From positions 23,728-87,727 of the forward strand of contig NZ_JABMJG010000016.1 in assembly GCF_013376045.1 (NCBI RefSeq): a stretch of 64,000 bases of DNA, in the 5' to 3' direction. The notes beneath the pieces are model-generated. The model was given only the letters and a program-made list of their open reading frames with translations, had not been told where the DNA came from and did not search any database. Shown here piece after piece: positions 25,901 through 36,532 of the stretch. The translations under genes were made by a program, and so were the position numbers. Source of the stretch: Variovorax sp. SG517. GTDB lineage: Bacteria > Pseudomonadota > Gammaproteobacteria > Burkholderiales > Burkholderiaceae_C. Each line of letters begins with the position of its first letter. Position 1 is the stretch's first letter.

Positions 25901-27072
25901 TTCTGGGAGGGAAAGGACGTGTCCAGCAGCGCCAGATGCGCAACGGTCACAAACCAGCGCACACCGAAGGCCAGCACGTCGTCGTTGAAGTCGTAGGAGG
26001 GGTGGTGCAAGGGCGCAGGGCTCGTGCCCGCGCCTTGGCCAAGCCAGAGATAGGCGCCCGGCCGTTGCTGCAGCATGAACGCGAAGTCTTCCGAGGTGAA
26101 AGCGGGTGCTCCAGCCGTCTGCGCTTCCAGGCCGGCGCGGCGTGCCGCTTCGAGCGCGAGACGCGCGTGCGCCGGGCTGTTGATGGTGGCAGGGTAGTAG
26201 CGCGTGTACTCCACATCGACAGTGGTGCCGCTCGCGCGTGCCACACCTGCGGCCATGTCGCGCAGGGCCTGCTCGATCATGTCCTGCACCGCCCCGTTGA
26301 AGCTGCGCACCGTGCCGGTCAGCTCCACCGCTGCCGGCAGCACGTTGTGCGACTGGCCGCCACTGATGCGGGTGACCGAGAGCACCGCGTTCTCGGTGGG
26401 CGCCACGCGTCGTGACACGATGGTGTGCAGCTGGGCCACCAGCGTGCTGGCGGCCAGCACCACATCAGGTGTGTGGTGCGGCTGCGCCGCGTGCCCGCCG
26501 CGCCCACGCACCACGATATCGAAACGATCCGCTGCGGCCATGATGGGGCCGGGCCGCGTCGCTGCCACGCCCAAAGGGAGGTCCGGCCAGTTGTGCACGG
26601 CGAACACGGCTTCGCAGGGGAAGCGCTCGAACAGGCCTTCTCGCACCATCTCGCGCGCACCGCCTCGTCCTTCTTCGGCCGGCTGGAAGATGAAGGCGAC
26701 GCAGCCCTCGAATGCTTCATCGCGCGCGAGTTGCCGCGCTGCGCCGAGCAGCATCGCTGTGTGGCCGTCGTGCCCACACCCGTGGTGACGGCCGGGGAAG
26801 CGACTGACATGCGGCCACTCGCCTTGCTCCACGACGGGCAGAGCGTCCATGTCTGCACGCAGGCCGACCATCCGCGGCGAGCTTCCTCGGCGCAGAACAC
26901 CGACCACGCCCGTCCCACCGATGCCCTCATGCACCTCCAGCCCCGCCTCACGCAGCGCCGCTGCGACGATGCCAGAGGTTCGGCGCTCTTCGAACGCCAG
27001 CTCGGGATGAGCATGCAGATCGCGTCGCAGCGCAATCAGATCGGGCAGAAGATCGTCAATGGTTGCGTTCAC
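25897..27072 (-). CDS. M20-family amidohydrolase (hippurate hydrolase-like)
   Basis: Cytoplasmic metal-dependent amidase (391 aa) that releases an amino acid from an N-acyl conjugate. It carries the M20D pattern: DLHAHPELAFEERRT at the start, GLRADMDALPVVEQGEW, the metal site HGCGHDGHTAMLLGAA, the catalytic glutamates in PAEEGRGGAREM, and the dimerisation domain from about residue 180. Related enzymes hydrolyse hippurate, indole-acetyl amino acids and N-acyl amino acids. Placed just before thrC-thrB-kbl-tdh, a fitting role would be freeing homoserine or threonine from an acylated form; that is inference. Confidence 0.88.
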   Translation of the reverse strand: MNATIDDLLPDLIALRRDLHAHPELAFEERRTSGIVAAALREAGLEVHEGIGGTGVVGVLRRGSSPRMVGLRADMDALPVVEQGEWPHVSRFPGRHHGCGHDGHTAMLLGAARQLARDEAFEGCVAFIFQPAEEGRGGAREMVREGLFERFPCEAVFAVHNWPDLPLGVAATRPGPIMAAADRFDIVVRGRGGHAAQPHHTPDVVLAASTLVAQLHTIVSRRVAPTENAVLSVTRISGGQSHNVLPAAVELTGTVRSFNGAVQDMIEQALRDMAAGVARASGTTVDVEYTRYYPATINSPAHARLALEAARRAGLEAQTAGAPAFTSEDFAFMLQQRPGAYLWLGQGAGTSPAPLHHPSYDFNDDVLAFGVRWFVTVAHLALLDTSFPSQK

Positions 27073-27075
27073 GGC

Positions 27076-28002
27076 TCAATACCCCTTGTCGCGGCTCACA
27101 AGACCCGCCAACGGCTCGCCTGCTTGATGGCGCCGTATGTTCTCCAGCACGAGATCAACCGCTGTTTCCGGCTGGGTCATGCTGGCGGTATGCGGCGTCA
27201 ACAGAATGCGCGGATGTGACCAGAATCGGTGGTTCGCAGGTAGCGGCTCGGGCGCCGTGACATCGACCACGGCGGAAGAAATCCACCCGCTGTCGAGCGC
27301 GTCCAGCAAGGCTTGATGGTCGAGCTGTGCGCCACGCCCCACATGCACCAGAGATGCGCCACGGGGCAAAGCATTGAGCAGCTTTGCATCGAGAATGTCG
27401 CGCGTCTCGCTCGTCAGCGGCAGCAAGCAGACCAGGATGTCCGTGGCAGCCAGCATCCCCCACAGCTCGCTCTCACCCGCGTAGCAAGTAACGCCTTCGA
27501 ACTCGTGGCGCGTCCGGCTCCAGCCCGCAAGCTGGAACCCAAAGCCTCGAAGCTGCGTAAGAACCGCCCGACCCAACACTCCCATGCCAAGGATGCCCAC
27601 CCTTCGCTTGGCGGCAGCGTGGACGCGGTGTGCGGCCCATTTTCCTTGCCGCTGCTGCTCGATGTAGGCCGGCAGGTCCCGGTGCAAAGCCAGCACAGCC
27701 ATGGTGGCGTACTCCACCATACCCGCAACCACGCCAGGCTCGGCCAGGCGCACCACAGGCAGGGCCGGCGGCACTTTGCTCAGGTCGAACTGGTCCACGC
27801 CGGCGCCCGTGGAGAACACCAGTTCCACGTTGGGGAACTGCCGTTCGAAGCCTTCAGGCAGCGTCCACGCTGCGAGATAGCGCACGCGCTCAGGCAAGCC
27901 GATGTCGGGCCAGATGTGAAACGGGATCTCGGGCGCCTTGGCGGCGAACAGGCGTGCCCATTCCGCCCCGCGCACGGGGTCGGCCTTGTAGACGAAGGCC
28001 AT
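27076..28002 (-). CDS. GhrA-like D-2-hydroxyacid dehydrogenase (glyoxylate/hydroxypyruvate reductase)
   Basis: NAD(P)H-dependent 2-oxoacid reductase, 308 aa. The Rossmann motif GILGMGVLGRAVLTQL and the catalytic triad are all visible: Arg in LVHVGRGAQLD, Glu in VTAPEPLPANH and His in LLTPHTAS. The overall pattern resembles E. coli GhrA. The ATG at 28002 starts MAFVYKADPVRGAEW and lies two bases from the cupin stop. It may reduce glyoxylate or hydroxypyruvate arising from the oxidases encoded upstream in the same operon. Confidence 0.88.
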   Translation of the reverse strand: MAFVYKADPVRGAEWARLFAAKAPEIPFHIWPDIGLPERVRYLAAWTLPEGFERQFPNVELVFSTGAGVDQFDLSKVPPALPVVRLAEPGVVAGMVEYATMAVLALHRDLPAYIEQQRQGKWAAHRVHAAAKRRVGILGMGVLGRAVLTQLRGFGFQLAGWSRTRHEFEGVTCYAGESELWGMLAATDILVCLLPLTSETRDILDAKLLNALPRGASLVHVGRGAQLDHQALLDALDSGWISSAVVDVTAPEPLPANHRFWSHPRILLTPHTASMTQPETAVDLVLENIRRHQAGEPLAGLVSRDKGY

Positions 28003-28004
28003 GG

Positions 28005-28361
28005 CTACTTGTTGTAGACGACCCAGATCTTGCGGGTCGTTTCGATGCAATGCCAGATGCCCGTGAATTCGGGTCTCATGACGAAAGAATCCCCCGCGCG
28101 CACCCGCACGGGCTCCTTTCCGTCCTCTGTCACTTCCGACAGGCCCGAGAGGATGTAGCAGAACTCCCAGGTGCCGCCTTTGATGGATCGGTAGGTGCCA
28201 GGCGTGGTTTCCCAGACGCCAGCGCGGACCTTTTCGTCGTTGGAACGGTCGACGTCCCAGTTCTTGAACTTGGCAGCGCCTGCGAGGACGCGCTCGGGCA
28301 AAGGCCCGCCCTCGCGTGCGGTACCCAGATCGTCGAACTTGAAGAAAGTGAGATTGCTCAT
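28005..28361 (-). CDS. Cupin-domain protein (EutQ/DUF861-like)
   Basis: Small single-cupin protein of 118 residues. The barrel is seen from RSIKGGTWEFCYILSGLSEV through GDSFVMRPEFTGIWHC and ends TTRKIWVVYNK, as in the DUF861 cupin_3 family. These proteins often accompany FAD oxidases of amine and amino-acid catabolism, as here, and may bind a metal or a labile intermediate. It lies between the GhrA-like gene and the FAD oxidase. A second, double cupin is beside another FAD oxidase at 41904, which supports a functional pairing. Confidence 0.8.
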   Translation of the reverse strand: MSNLTFFKFDDLGTAREGGPLPERVLAGAAKFKNWDVDRSNDEKVRAGVWETTPGTYRSIKGGTWEFCYILSGLSEVTEDGKEPVRVRAGDSFVMRPEFTGIWHCIETTRKIWVVYNK

Positions 28362-28391
28362 GAAGATGGTTTCTGTACTTATCGAAGAGGC

Positions 28392-29720
28392 TCAGATAGC
28401 GCCGACCTTGACCTTCGAGCCGTCGCCAAAGCGCGAGTAGCGGAAAGGCGTGGGATCCACAGGAGGCGCATCGCCCGTGACCATGCTCGCTGCCAGTTGC
28501 CCCGCCCCTGGCCCCAGGCCGAAGCCATGGCCGCTGAAGCCGGCGGCGAGCACGAAGCCTTGGATGCGGCCCACAGGCGAGATGACGGGCACCGCGTCCG
28601 GCGTGCTGTCGATGTACGCCCCCCAGGCCTGGGACACCGTGATCCCAGGCAGCGCCGGGTAGAGCCGCTTGAAACTGTCCAAGAGGTAGTTGATCGCCTT
28701 CTGGTCGGGCGCTGGGTCCAGCACACGGATTTGCTCGAACGGCGATTTCTCGTCGAACTCCCAGCGGTTGAGTGCCTCGGGTCCGCGGAAGAAGGAGCGC
28801 CCCACGCCGATCTCCACCGCTTTGAGCCGCTTGACGAACATCGGCATGAAGTCACGCGCGTACCGCAGGCCCTGGGGTGTGAGCTCCAGCGTCCCTTTTC
28901 CGCTGATGGCGACGATGTAGCCGCCATCGGGGCGGCGCGTCAGCGTGCACTCCGGGGTCGCCAGCGCTGGTGCAAGACCTTCAATGGGTGGTGTGCGCAG
29001 CACGGACGCACGGACACTCGCCTGCGGGAAGGAGATGCCGTGCCGGCGGCAGAACGCAGAGGCCCAGGCGCCCCCGGCGCACACGACGGCGCCCGTTCTG
29101 ACCAGGCCTTTCTCGGTGAACACGCCGCTTATCGCGCCATTGGAAATGTCAAGCCCGCGGGCCGCGCAGTCCTGATGGATCGTGGCACCGAACGCACGGG
29201 CTCCTTCTGCGATGCCGGGTGCCGCCAGGGCCGGATCCGCAGTGCCATCGTCCATGGAGTGCACGCCGCCCAGCCACTTGCGAGTGGTGCTGCCTCGCAT
29301 CACGCTTTCGGCCTCTTTGGCGTCGAGCATGCGTGTGCGCACACCAAAAGGACGTCCATGCTGCGCCCCCCAGGCTTCCCAGGTGGCGAGCTGCTTCAGG
29401 TCGTCACTCGCGTAGTACAGGCCGCAGCGCTGGAAGCCGAGGTCACGCCCGATGTCGCGTGCCATCTCATCCCACAAACGCATCGAGAGACCCGACAGCG
29501 GTAGTTCGCGCGCATCGCGGTTTTGCTGGCGGCACCAACCCCAGTTGCGACTGGATTGCTCACCGCCGATATAGCCTTTCTCCAGGATGACCACAGAAAG
29601 GCCACGCTTGGCCAGGAAGTACGCCGTAGAGACACCGACGATGCCACCGCCGATGATCACTGCGTCGGCTTGCTCGGGCAACTTGTAGTCGCTGCGAACG
29701 CGAAGGATAGAAGGAGACAT
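28392..29720 (-). CDS. FAD-dependent oxidoreductase, DAO/DadA family
   Basis: Probable amino-acid or amine oxidase/dehydrogenase, 442 aa. It shows the FAD-binding AVIIGGGIVGVSTAYFLAKRG, the distinctive SSRNWGWCRQQNRDARELP patch, GAVVCAGGAWASAFCRRHG, and the C-terminal GFVLAAGFSGHGFGLGPGAG that closes the FAD site. It is a clear paralogue of the enzyme at 42643, with the same SSRNWGWCRQQ patch and the same FRYSRFGD-type C-terminus. It lies ten bases from the ABC-transporter ATPase gene. The substrate is probably delivered by that transporter. Confidence 0.87.
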   Translation of the reverse strand: MSPSILRVRSDYKLPEQADAVIIGGGIVGVSTAYFLAKRGLSVVILEKGYIGGEQSSRNWGWCRQQNRDARELPLSGLSMRLWDEMARDIGRDLGFQRCGLYYASDDLKQLATWEAWGAQHGRPFGVRTRMLDAKEAESVMRGSTTRKWLGGVHSMDDGTADPALAAPGIAEGARAFGATIHQDCAARGLDISNGAISGVFTEKGLVRTGAVVCAGGAWASAFCRRHGISFPQASVRASVLRTPPIEGLAPALATPECTLTRRPDGGYIVAISGKGTLELTPQGLRYARDFMPMFVKRLKAVEIGVGRSFFRGPEALNRWEFDEKSPFEQIRVLDPAPDQKAINYLLDSFKRLYPALPGITVSQAWGAYIDSTPDAVPVISPVGRIQGFVLAAGFSGHGFGLGPGAGQLAASMVTGDAPPVDPTPFRYSRFGDGSKVKVGAI

Positions 29721-29729
29721 GGATGGGCG

Positions 29730-30718
29730 TCAGATGTCGTCGCGGATGCACGCGGTCGCGTGGTTCCGCTCGACAAACCTAAGTTCAGGAACGGCGTTCG
29801 TGCAAGCAGGCTGGGCATGCGGGCATCGCGTGCGAAAGGCGCAACCCGAGGGCGGCGCCAACGGACTGGGAATGTCGCCCTTGAGCAGCTCGCGCGGGCG
29901 CCGCTGCTGCGGGTCGATGTTCGGAACCGCCGCCATCAATGCGCGCGTGTAGGGATGCCGAGGGTCGTTCAGCAACGATTCGGCGTCGCCGATTTCCACC
30001 AGCCGGCCCAAATACATCACCGCGATTCGATCGGAAATGTGGCCCACGACAGCGAGGTCGTGGCTGATGAACAACATGGTCAGACCCAAGCGCTGCTTCA
30101 ACTCGAGCAGCAGGTTGATCACCTGCGCCTGCACCGAAACGTCGAGCGCGGACACTGGCTCGTCAGCCACCAGCAGCTGCGGCTCGGTCATCAGCGCGCG
30201 AGCGATGCCGATGCGCTGTCGCTGGCCGCCCGAGAACTCGTGCGGATAGCGGGTCCGATGCGCGGGGTTGAGTCCCACTGTCTTCAATATGGCGTCGATC
30301 CTGTCGCGGCGCTCCTGCACGGTGAGCTCGGGCATGTGGATCTGCAGCGGTGCCGACAGCAACTCCTCCACCGTGTGCTTCGGATTCAGCGACGAGTACG
30401 GATCCTGAAAGACCATCTGCATCGCGCGCCGCAGGGGCCGCATCTGGCGGCGCGTGAGGCCCACCAGGGGCTTGCCGTCGAATCGGACCTGACCCGCCGT
30501 TGGCGCATCGAGGTTCAGGATCGCGCGGCCGATGGTGCTCTTGCCGGAGCCGCTTTCGCCCACCAGGCTCAACACCTCGCCCCGGCGGATGTCAAAGTTC
30601 ACGCCGTCGACGGCCTTCACGGTCTGAGCCGGCTTGCCCAGCCAGCCCCCGCCGATCGAGTACCACTTGCGCATGCCTTCGACCTGCAAAAGGGCGGCAG
30701 CGGTATGTTCTTGCTGCA

Positions 30719-30722
<4 letters not shown>
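29730..30722 (-). CDS. Oligopeptide/dipeptide ABC transporter ATP-binding protein (DppF/OppF type)
   Basis: Cytoplasmic ATPase subunit, 330 aa. Walker A GESGSGKSTIGRAIL, signature FSGGQRQRIGIARAL, Walker B LLVADEPVSALDVSVQ, and the C-terminal oligopeptide-type extension with the cysteine-containing CAFRTRCPHAQPAC region. It overlaps the DppD-type gene by four bases. With the four upstream genes it completes a peptide/opine importer. Confidence 0.92.
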
Positions 30723-31789
<1,067 letters not shown>

Positions 31790-31791
31790 CC

Positions 31792-32679
31792 TTAACGATC
31801 CAGTTTGGCGTCCAGCGCATCGCGCAGGCCGTCACCAATGAAGTTGAAGCTCGTCACCGTGAGCGTGATGGCGACCCCCGGCACGATGGCCAGCCACGGC
31901 GCATTCGTCAGATAGCTTTGCGCGTTCTCGAGCATGTTTCCCCAGCTCGGCGTCGGGGGGTGGATGCCGAAGCCGAGAAAGCTGATGTAGGACTCTGCCA
32001 AGATCGCGTTGGCGATGTTCAGCGTTGCGGCAACGACGATGGGGCCCACTGCGTTCGGCAGGAGCTCGCGGAACATGATCCTCAGGTCGCTGGCACCGAG
32101 CGACTCTGCCGCGACCGCGAAGTCGCGTGAACGCAGAGAGCGGACCTGCCCCTCGACCACGCGCGCCACCTCCATCCAACTGGCCGCAGCGATAAGCACC
32201 ACAATGGAAATGACCGAGGGCTCTATCAGCGCCGCGACCGCCAGCAGCAGGAAGATCGTCGGAAAGCACAGCATGGAATCCACGAAGCGCATCAGTACGG
32301 TGCCAATTGCGCCGCGATAGAAACCCGCCACCAGTCCCACCAGTACGCCGATCACCATTGACAGCAACGTGGCGGCGAAGCCCACCGACAAGGAGATGCG
32401 TCCCGCGTACATCAGGCGCGCCAGGATGTCGCGGCCAAGGGGATCCGTGCCGAGGATATGGACGCCCGCGAAGGGAGCAACCAGGCGGTTCCGGATGTCG
32501 GTGTCCGTGGCGTTGAACTGCGTCAGATAAGGTCCGACGAAGCTCAGCAGCGTCATGAGTCCGATCACCACCAGTCCCAGCGTCGCAAGACGGTGCCGCA
32601 TGAAGCGGCGGATCGCAGGATGCCGTTCGCCGAAGGACCGACGAACGAGCGGGAGGGATGCTGGATGTACGGCGCTCAT
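31792..32679 (-). CDS. Oligopeptide/dipeptide ABC transporter permease (DppC type)
   Basis: Inner-membrane permease, 295 aa. It has the N-terminal segment LATLGLVVIGLMTLLSF, the HILGTDPLGRDILARLMYAG signature of DppC/OppC proteins, and the EAA region ESLGASDLRIMFRELLPNAV. It overlaps the DppB-type gene by four bases. Confidence 0.92.
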   Translation of the reverse strand: MSAVHPASLPLVRRSFGERHPAIRRFMRHRLATLGLVVIGLMTLLSFVGPYLTQFNATDTDIRNRLVAPFAGVHILGTDPLGRDILARLMYAGRISLSVGFAATLLSMVIGVLVGLVAGFYRGAIGTVLMRFVDSMLCFPTIFLLLAVAALIEPSVISIVVLIAAASWMEVARVVEGQVRSLRSRDFAVAAESLGASDLRIMFRELLPNAVGPIVVAATLNIANAILAESYISFLGFGIHPPTPSWGNMLENAQSYLTNAPWLAIVPGVAITLTVTSFNFIGDGLRDALDAKLDR

Positions 32680-33632
32680 TGGACACCGACCTTGATGCGG
32701 GGATCCGCAACGGAATAGAGCAGGTCAGCCAGCAGGCTGCCCAACAGCACCATGCATGCAGTGAACATGAGCATGCCCATCACCACTGGATAGTCCCGGT
32801 TGCCCACACTGTCCAGGAACAACCTCCCCATGCCGGGCCAGGTGAAAACGGTTTCGGTCACGAGAGCGCCGCTCAGAAGCGTAGACACGTGCAAACCGGT
32901 GATGGTGATCATGGGCAACAAGGCGTTGCGAAGGGCGTGGTGGATGAGAATGCGCACCGGAGCGACGCCCTTGGAGCGGGCCGTGCGGATGTAGTCCTGA
33001 TTGATCACATCCAGCATCGAGGAACGCATGTATCGACTCCACACTGCCGTCGACACCAATGCGAGCACGATGCAGGGCAGCATCAAGTGCTGGATGCGAT
33101 CGAGCGCAGAACCATCGCCGATGGTTTCCCGTCCGCCGGCCGGCAGCCATCCCAGGTTCACGGAGAAGACGTAGATCACTGCCAACCCGAACCAAAAAGT
33201 GGGAATCGATAGGGCCACCATGGCGCCGATGGTGGCGAGGTGGTCAAAGATTGAATACCGCCTTACGGCACCAAGGATGCCGATCATTCCGCCGATAAAC
33301 ATCGCCAACAGCGTGGAAGAGATCATCAACTCGAGCGTGGGGCCGACGTGCATGCCGATCTTCGTCAAGACCGGCAGGTCGTCACGATACGACCGGCCCC
33401 AGTCGCCTCTTAGCAGATTGCCGGCCCAGTCAAGGTACTGGAGAGGCAGCGGCCGGTCCAGGCCGTACTGGGCCATGAGCCGTTCAATGTCCTCCGGCCC
33501 CAGGGTACCGGTGGCCAGGAACTGCGACAGGGGCCCGCCGGGCGCCAAGTGAAGGATCGCGAAAGCGATCATCGAAACCAGCCACAGCAGCAGCAGTGCC
33601 TGCAGCAAGCGGCTCAGGAGATATCGGCTCAT
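32676..33632 (-). CDS. Oligopeptide/dipeptide ABC transporter permease (DppB type)
   Basis: Inner-membrane permease, 318 aa. The N-terminal MSRYLLSRLLQALLLLWLVS, the large periplasmic loop with MAQYGLDRPLPLQYLDW, and the EAA-type stretch ARSKGVAPVRILIHHALRNA are typical of DppB. It follows the binding-protein gene by 14 bases. Membrane segments are regular over the full length. Confidence 0.92.
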   Translation of the reverse strand: MSRYLLSRLLQALLLLWLVSMIAFAILHLAPGGPLSQFLATGTLGPEDIERLMAQYGLDRPLPLQYLDWAGNLLRGDWGRSYRDDLPVLTKIGMHVGPTLELMISSTLLAMFIGGMIGILGAVRRYSIFDHLATIGAMVALSIPTFWFGLAVIYVFSVNLGWLPAGGRETIGDGSALDRIQHLMLPCIVLALVSTAVWSRYMRSSMLDVINQDYIRTARSKGVAPVRILIHHALRNALLPMITITGLHVSTLLSGALVTETVFTWPGMGRLFLDSVGNRDYPVVMGMLMFTACMVLLGSLLADLLYSVADPRIKVGVQ

Positions 33633-33646
33633 GACGGCACCCGCTT

Positions 33647-35332
33647 TCAGGCGGTCCAGCGCCAGCTGGCTGCGTTCCAGGCATTGGACAGCGCGTTCAC
33701 GTTGCCCGCATACCCGTCCAGCCCAGCCTTCGTGCCTTCAACCTCCACGAGGTTGAACAACGGCAGGAAGGGCAGGTCGTCCATGATCAGTTCCTGGACC
33801 TTGGCGTAGATCTCCTTGCGCTTGGCCAGGTTGTATTCCTGGCGGCCTCGGGCAAGCAGCGTGTCCACCCCAGCGTTCTTGTACAGACTCACGTTCGAGC
33901 CCGACTTGGTTTCCTTCGGAATGGCTCCCGAACCGAAGCGATGGGTGACATCCGGATCCGAGGCGATGGTGTAGGTCGGCGCTGTCATCAGGCTGTCGAA
34001 CTCGGAGTTCCGCCAGAAATCGGCCCACAGAACCGCCGCCACCATGTTCTTGATCAGCATCTCGACGCCGATCTTCTTGAAGTCGTCAGCGATGAGTTGC
34101 TGCGTCTGCTCGCGCAACTGGTTGCCCGTGACCGTGGAATTCGTGAAAGACAGCCGCACGCCATTCCTCACACGGATACCATCGGCACCCTTCACCCAGC
34201 CGAGTTGGTCAAGCATCGCGGCGGCCTTCTTGGGGTCGTACTCGAATTTGGGCAGACTGGCGTTGTAGGCCCAGTGGCCGGGGACCAGGAAGCTGTTGGC
34301 GGGCTTTGGCAGGCCGTAATAGACGATGTCACAGATCGACTGGCGGTCGATGGCCATGTTCAGCGCCTTCCGCACGGCCTTGTCCGCCAGCGCGGGGTGG
34401 GCCAGATTGAGCGTCAGGTTCTCAACTGCGGAGCGCGCTGCGGGATAGACACGGCGACCGCGCAGGGCCGAGGCTTCTTTGTAGAAATTGGCCGGTATGC
34501 CCGCCAGACCGACGAAATCTATCTCTCCGGTCTTGAACTGCGTGTACATCGCGTTCAGGTCCGGCACGTACTTGAAGATCAACCGATTGACGACGGGCAC
34601 CGTCCCGAAGTAGCCGGGATTCGCCTCGAGCATCACGTAGTCGCCGGTCTTGCGGCTGACGAAACGATAGGGGCCGGTTCCCACAGGTGCGGCCGCGAAC
34701 TTCGGAGAGTTGGGATCGGGGTCCTGCGACAGGACGTGCGCCGGGACGATGAAGGTCCAGCTCAGCGTGGAGGTGAGCGGCGCATAGGGCTCCTTCAGTT
34801 TCCACGTGATCACATGACTGCCCTCCACGGCAACGCTCGCGATCATGTCGAAGGCTGTTCGGTTACGGGCGCGGAAGGCCGGGTTCTTCATCAGGCCGAT
34901 CGAGTAGCGCACGTCCTCCGCCGTCAACGGTTTGCCGTCATGCCACTTCACGTCGTTGCGCAGTTCCACGCGCCAGCTCAGGCCATCGGCCGAAATGCCG
35001 CCGTTCTCCAAGGTCGGAACCGACTTGGCCAACACGGGCACAAAGTTGCCTTGAGCGTCGATCAGCCAGAGAGGGCTGAACAGGTTCCACCAGACGCCCT
35101 GATCCACTTCGTTGGACGTCATCAGCGGATGCAGGACGGTGACTTCCTGCGAGAAGCCAAGAATGGCTTGGCCCGTCGGCTTCGCGGCCGGCCCCGCAGC
35201 GCGTGCACTCACAGCTAAACCAAGCGACCCGGCCGCAAAGGCCGCCGCACCGGCGAACATGGCGTCGCGCCGTGTCAGATTGCCCAGGCCTGGGTGGCCG
35301 GTAGAGCTTGAATTATTTTTGTGGTCAGTCAT
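33647..35332 (-). CDS. ABC transporter substrate-binding protein, family 5 (peptide/opine type), Tat-exported
   Basis: Periplasmic binding protein of 561 residues. The N-terminus has a twin-arginine signal (LTRRDAMFAGAAAFAAGSLG, cleavage near residue 46), so it is probably folded before export. The family-5 pattern is clear: GFSQEVTVLHPLMTSNEVDQ, VELRNDVKWHDGKPLTAEDV and VGTGPYRFVSRKTGDYV. Members bind di- and oligopeptides, opines, nickel or glycosides. Its own full transporter follows on the same strand. The association with opine-oxidase-like enzymes suggests a secondary-amine amino-acid conjugate as ligand; that is inference. Confidence 0.9.
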   Translation of the reverse strand: MTDHKNNSSSTGHPGLGNLTRRDAMFAGAAAFAAGSLGLAVSARAAGPAAKPTGQAILGFSQEVTVLHPLMTSNEVDQGVWWNLFSPLWLIDAQGNFVPVLAKSVPTLENGGISADGLSWRVELRNDVKWHDGKPLTAEDVRYSIGLMKNPAFRARNRTAFDMIASVAVEGSHVITWKLKEPYAPLTSTLSWTFIVPAHVLSQDPDPNSPKFAAAPVGTGPYRFVSRKTGDYVMLEANPGYFGTVPVVNRLIFKYVPDLNAMYTQFKTGEIDFVGLAGIPANFYKEASALRGRRVYPAARSAVENLTLNLAHPALADKAVRKALNMAIDRQSICDIVYYGLPKPANSFLVPGHWAYNASLPKFEYDPKKAAAMLDQLGWVKGADGIRVRNGVRLSFTNSTVTGNQLREQTQQLIADDFKKIGVEMLIKNMVAAVLWADFWRNSEFDSLMTAPTYTIASDPDVTHRFGSGAIPKETKSGSNVSLYKNAGVDTLLARGRQEYNLAKRKEIYAKVQELIMDDLPFLPLFNLVEVEGTKAGLDGYAGNVNALSNAWNAASWRWTA

Positions 35333-35362
35333 GGTTGTCTCCTGTGCTGGTTTGCGGGGTGG

Positions 35363-36532
35363 TTACACGGTGGCGAGACTCGCCTGCGGCGCGCCGATGG
35401 TTTCGCCGAAGCGGCGGACGCTGTAGGGGGTCATGTCGATACTGGTCGTACCGCGGTCGATGAGTTCTGCCATCACGTCCCCAACGCCGGGTCCGGTCTG
35501 GAAGCCGTGGCCGCAGAAGCCGAAGGCGTAATACAGGCCGCTCACGCTCTGGCTGGGTCCCATGACCGGCAGGTCGTCGGGGAAATAGCTTTCCACGCCG
35601 CTCCAGGTGCGAAGTACGTGAAGGTTGGCGAGCGCCGGAGCGATGCGCCTCAGATGCGGCAGCTGCAGCAAAGTGTTGCCGGGCCTGGGCTGCGCGCGGC
35701 GTTCGTCAAGATAGGCGTCGTTGCGTACGCTGCCGCCGAACACGATGTTGCCCCGCTTGACCTGGCGGAAGTACATGTCGTCAGCCGGGTTGGAACTCTT
35801 GACGCCGACCACCGGAAGGATCCCGTAAGGCACGGGTTCGGTCACGCCCATCGTGGGACCGCGTTGCACCAGCGGCACCGGTTCTGCGAAGCACGCGCTG
35901 AATTTGCCGGCCCAGGCTCCCGCGCAGACCAACGCCACGGGCGCAGTGACGCGGGTTCCATCCTTGACCGTGACATGAAAGTCAAGCGCGCCCTTCTGCA
36001 GGTCCAGAACCTCGCAGTTTTCCAGCACGGTGGCGCCCGCCTTGCGCGCCGCGCGACCGAACGCCGGGGCCGCCAGACGAGGATTGGCATGGCCGTCGTT
36101 CGGAGACAACGAGCCGCCGATCACGTCCGGCCCAAGGAAAGGAAACCGCTTGTGAACTTCGGCGTTGCCGAGGATCTGCAGATCGAGGCCCCAGGGCCGC
36201 GCATCAGCGGCATACCTTTCGATGGCGGCCATGCCGTCCGCGTCGTACACCACGCGCACGTGACCGGTGACAGCGAACTCGGCGTCATGGCCGATCAACT
36301 CCGGCAACCGGCCCCAGAGTTCGCGCGAACGATGCGCCAAGGGCAGCTGCGGCAGATGCCGCCCCTGCCGACGCACGTTGCCGAAGTTCACACCGCTGGC
36401 CTGCTGGCCCACCAGGCCACGCTCCAGCAACACGACCGAGAGGCCTCGCCGGCGCAGGAAGAAGGCACCGGCCGCACCAACGATGCCACCGCCGATGATC
36501 ACGACGTCAGCGGCGAAATCCCTGCTGTTCAT
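35363..36532 (-). CDS. FAD oxidoreductase, HcnC/OoxB-like catalytic subunit
   Basis: DAO-family subunit of 389 residues. The FAD site is DVVIIGGGIVGAAGAFFLRRRG, followed by QQASGVNFGNVRRQGRHLPQ and, at the end, GLYYAFGFCGHGFQTGPGVG. With the two genes upstream it makes a set identical in composition to HcnABC and to the opine and D-hydroxyproline dehydrogenases: a small [2Fe-2S] subunit, an FAD/NAD-type subunit with BFD-like cluster, and this FAD amine-oxidising subunit. The ATG at 36532 overlaps the upstream stop. The expected reaction is oxidation of a secondary or primary amine C-N bond. Confidence 0.87.
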   Translation of the reverse strand: MNSRDFAADVVIIGGGIVGAAGAFFLRRRGLSVVLLERGLVGQQASGVNFGNVRRQGRHLPQLPLAHRSRELWGRLPELIGHDAEFAVTGHVRVVYDADGMAAIERYAADARPWGLDLQILGNAEVHKRFPFLGPDVIGGSLSPNDGHANPRLAAPAFGRAARKAGATVLENCEVLDLQKGALDFHVTVKDGTRVTAPVALVCAGAWAGKFSACFAEPVPLVQRGPTMGVTEPVPYGILPVVGVKSSNPADDMYFRQVKRGNIVFGGSVRNDAYLDERRAQPRPGNTLLQLPHLRRIAPALANLHVLRTWSGVESYFPDDLPVMGPSQSVSGLYYAFGFCGHGFQTGPGVGDVMAELIDRGTTSIDMTPYSVRRFGETIGAPQASLATV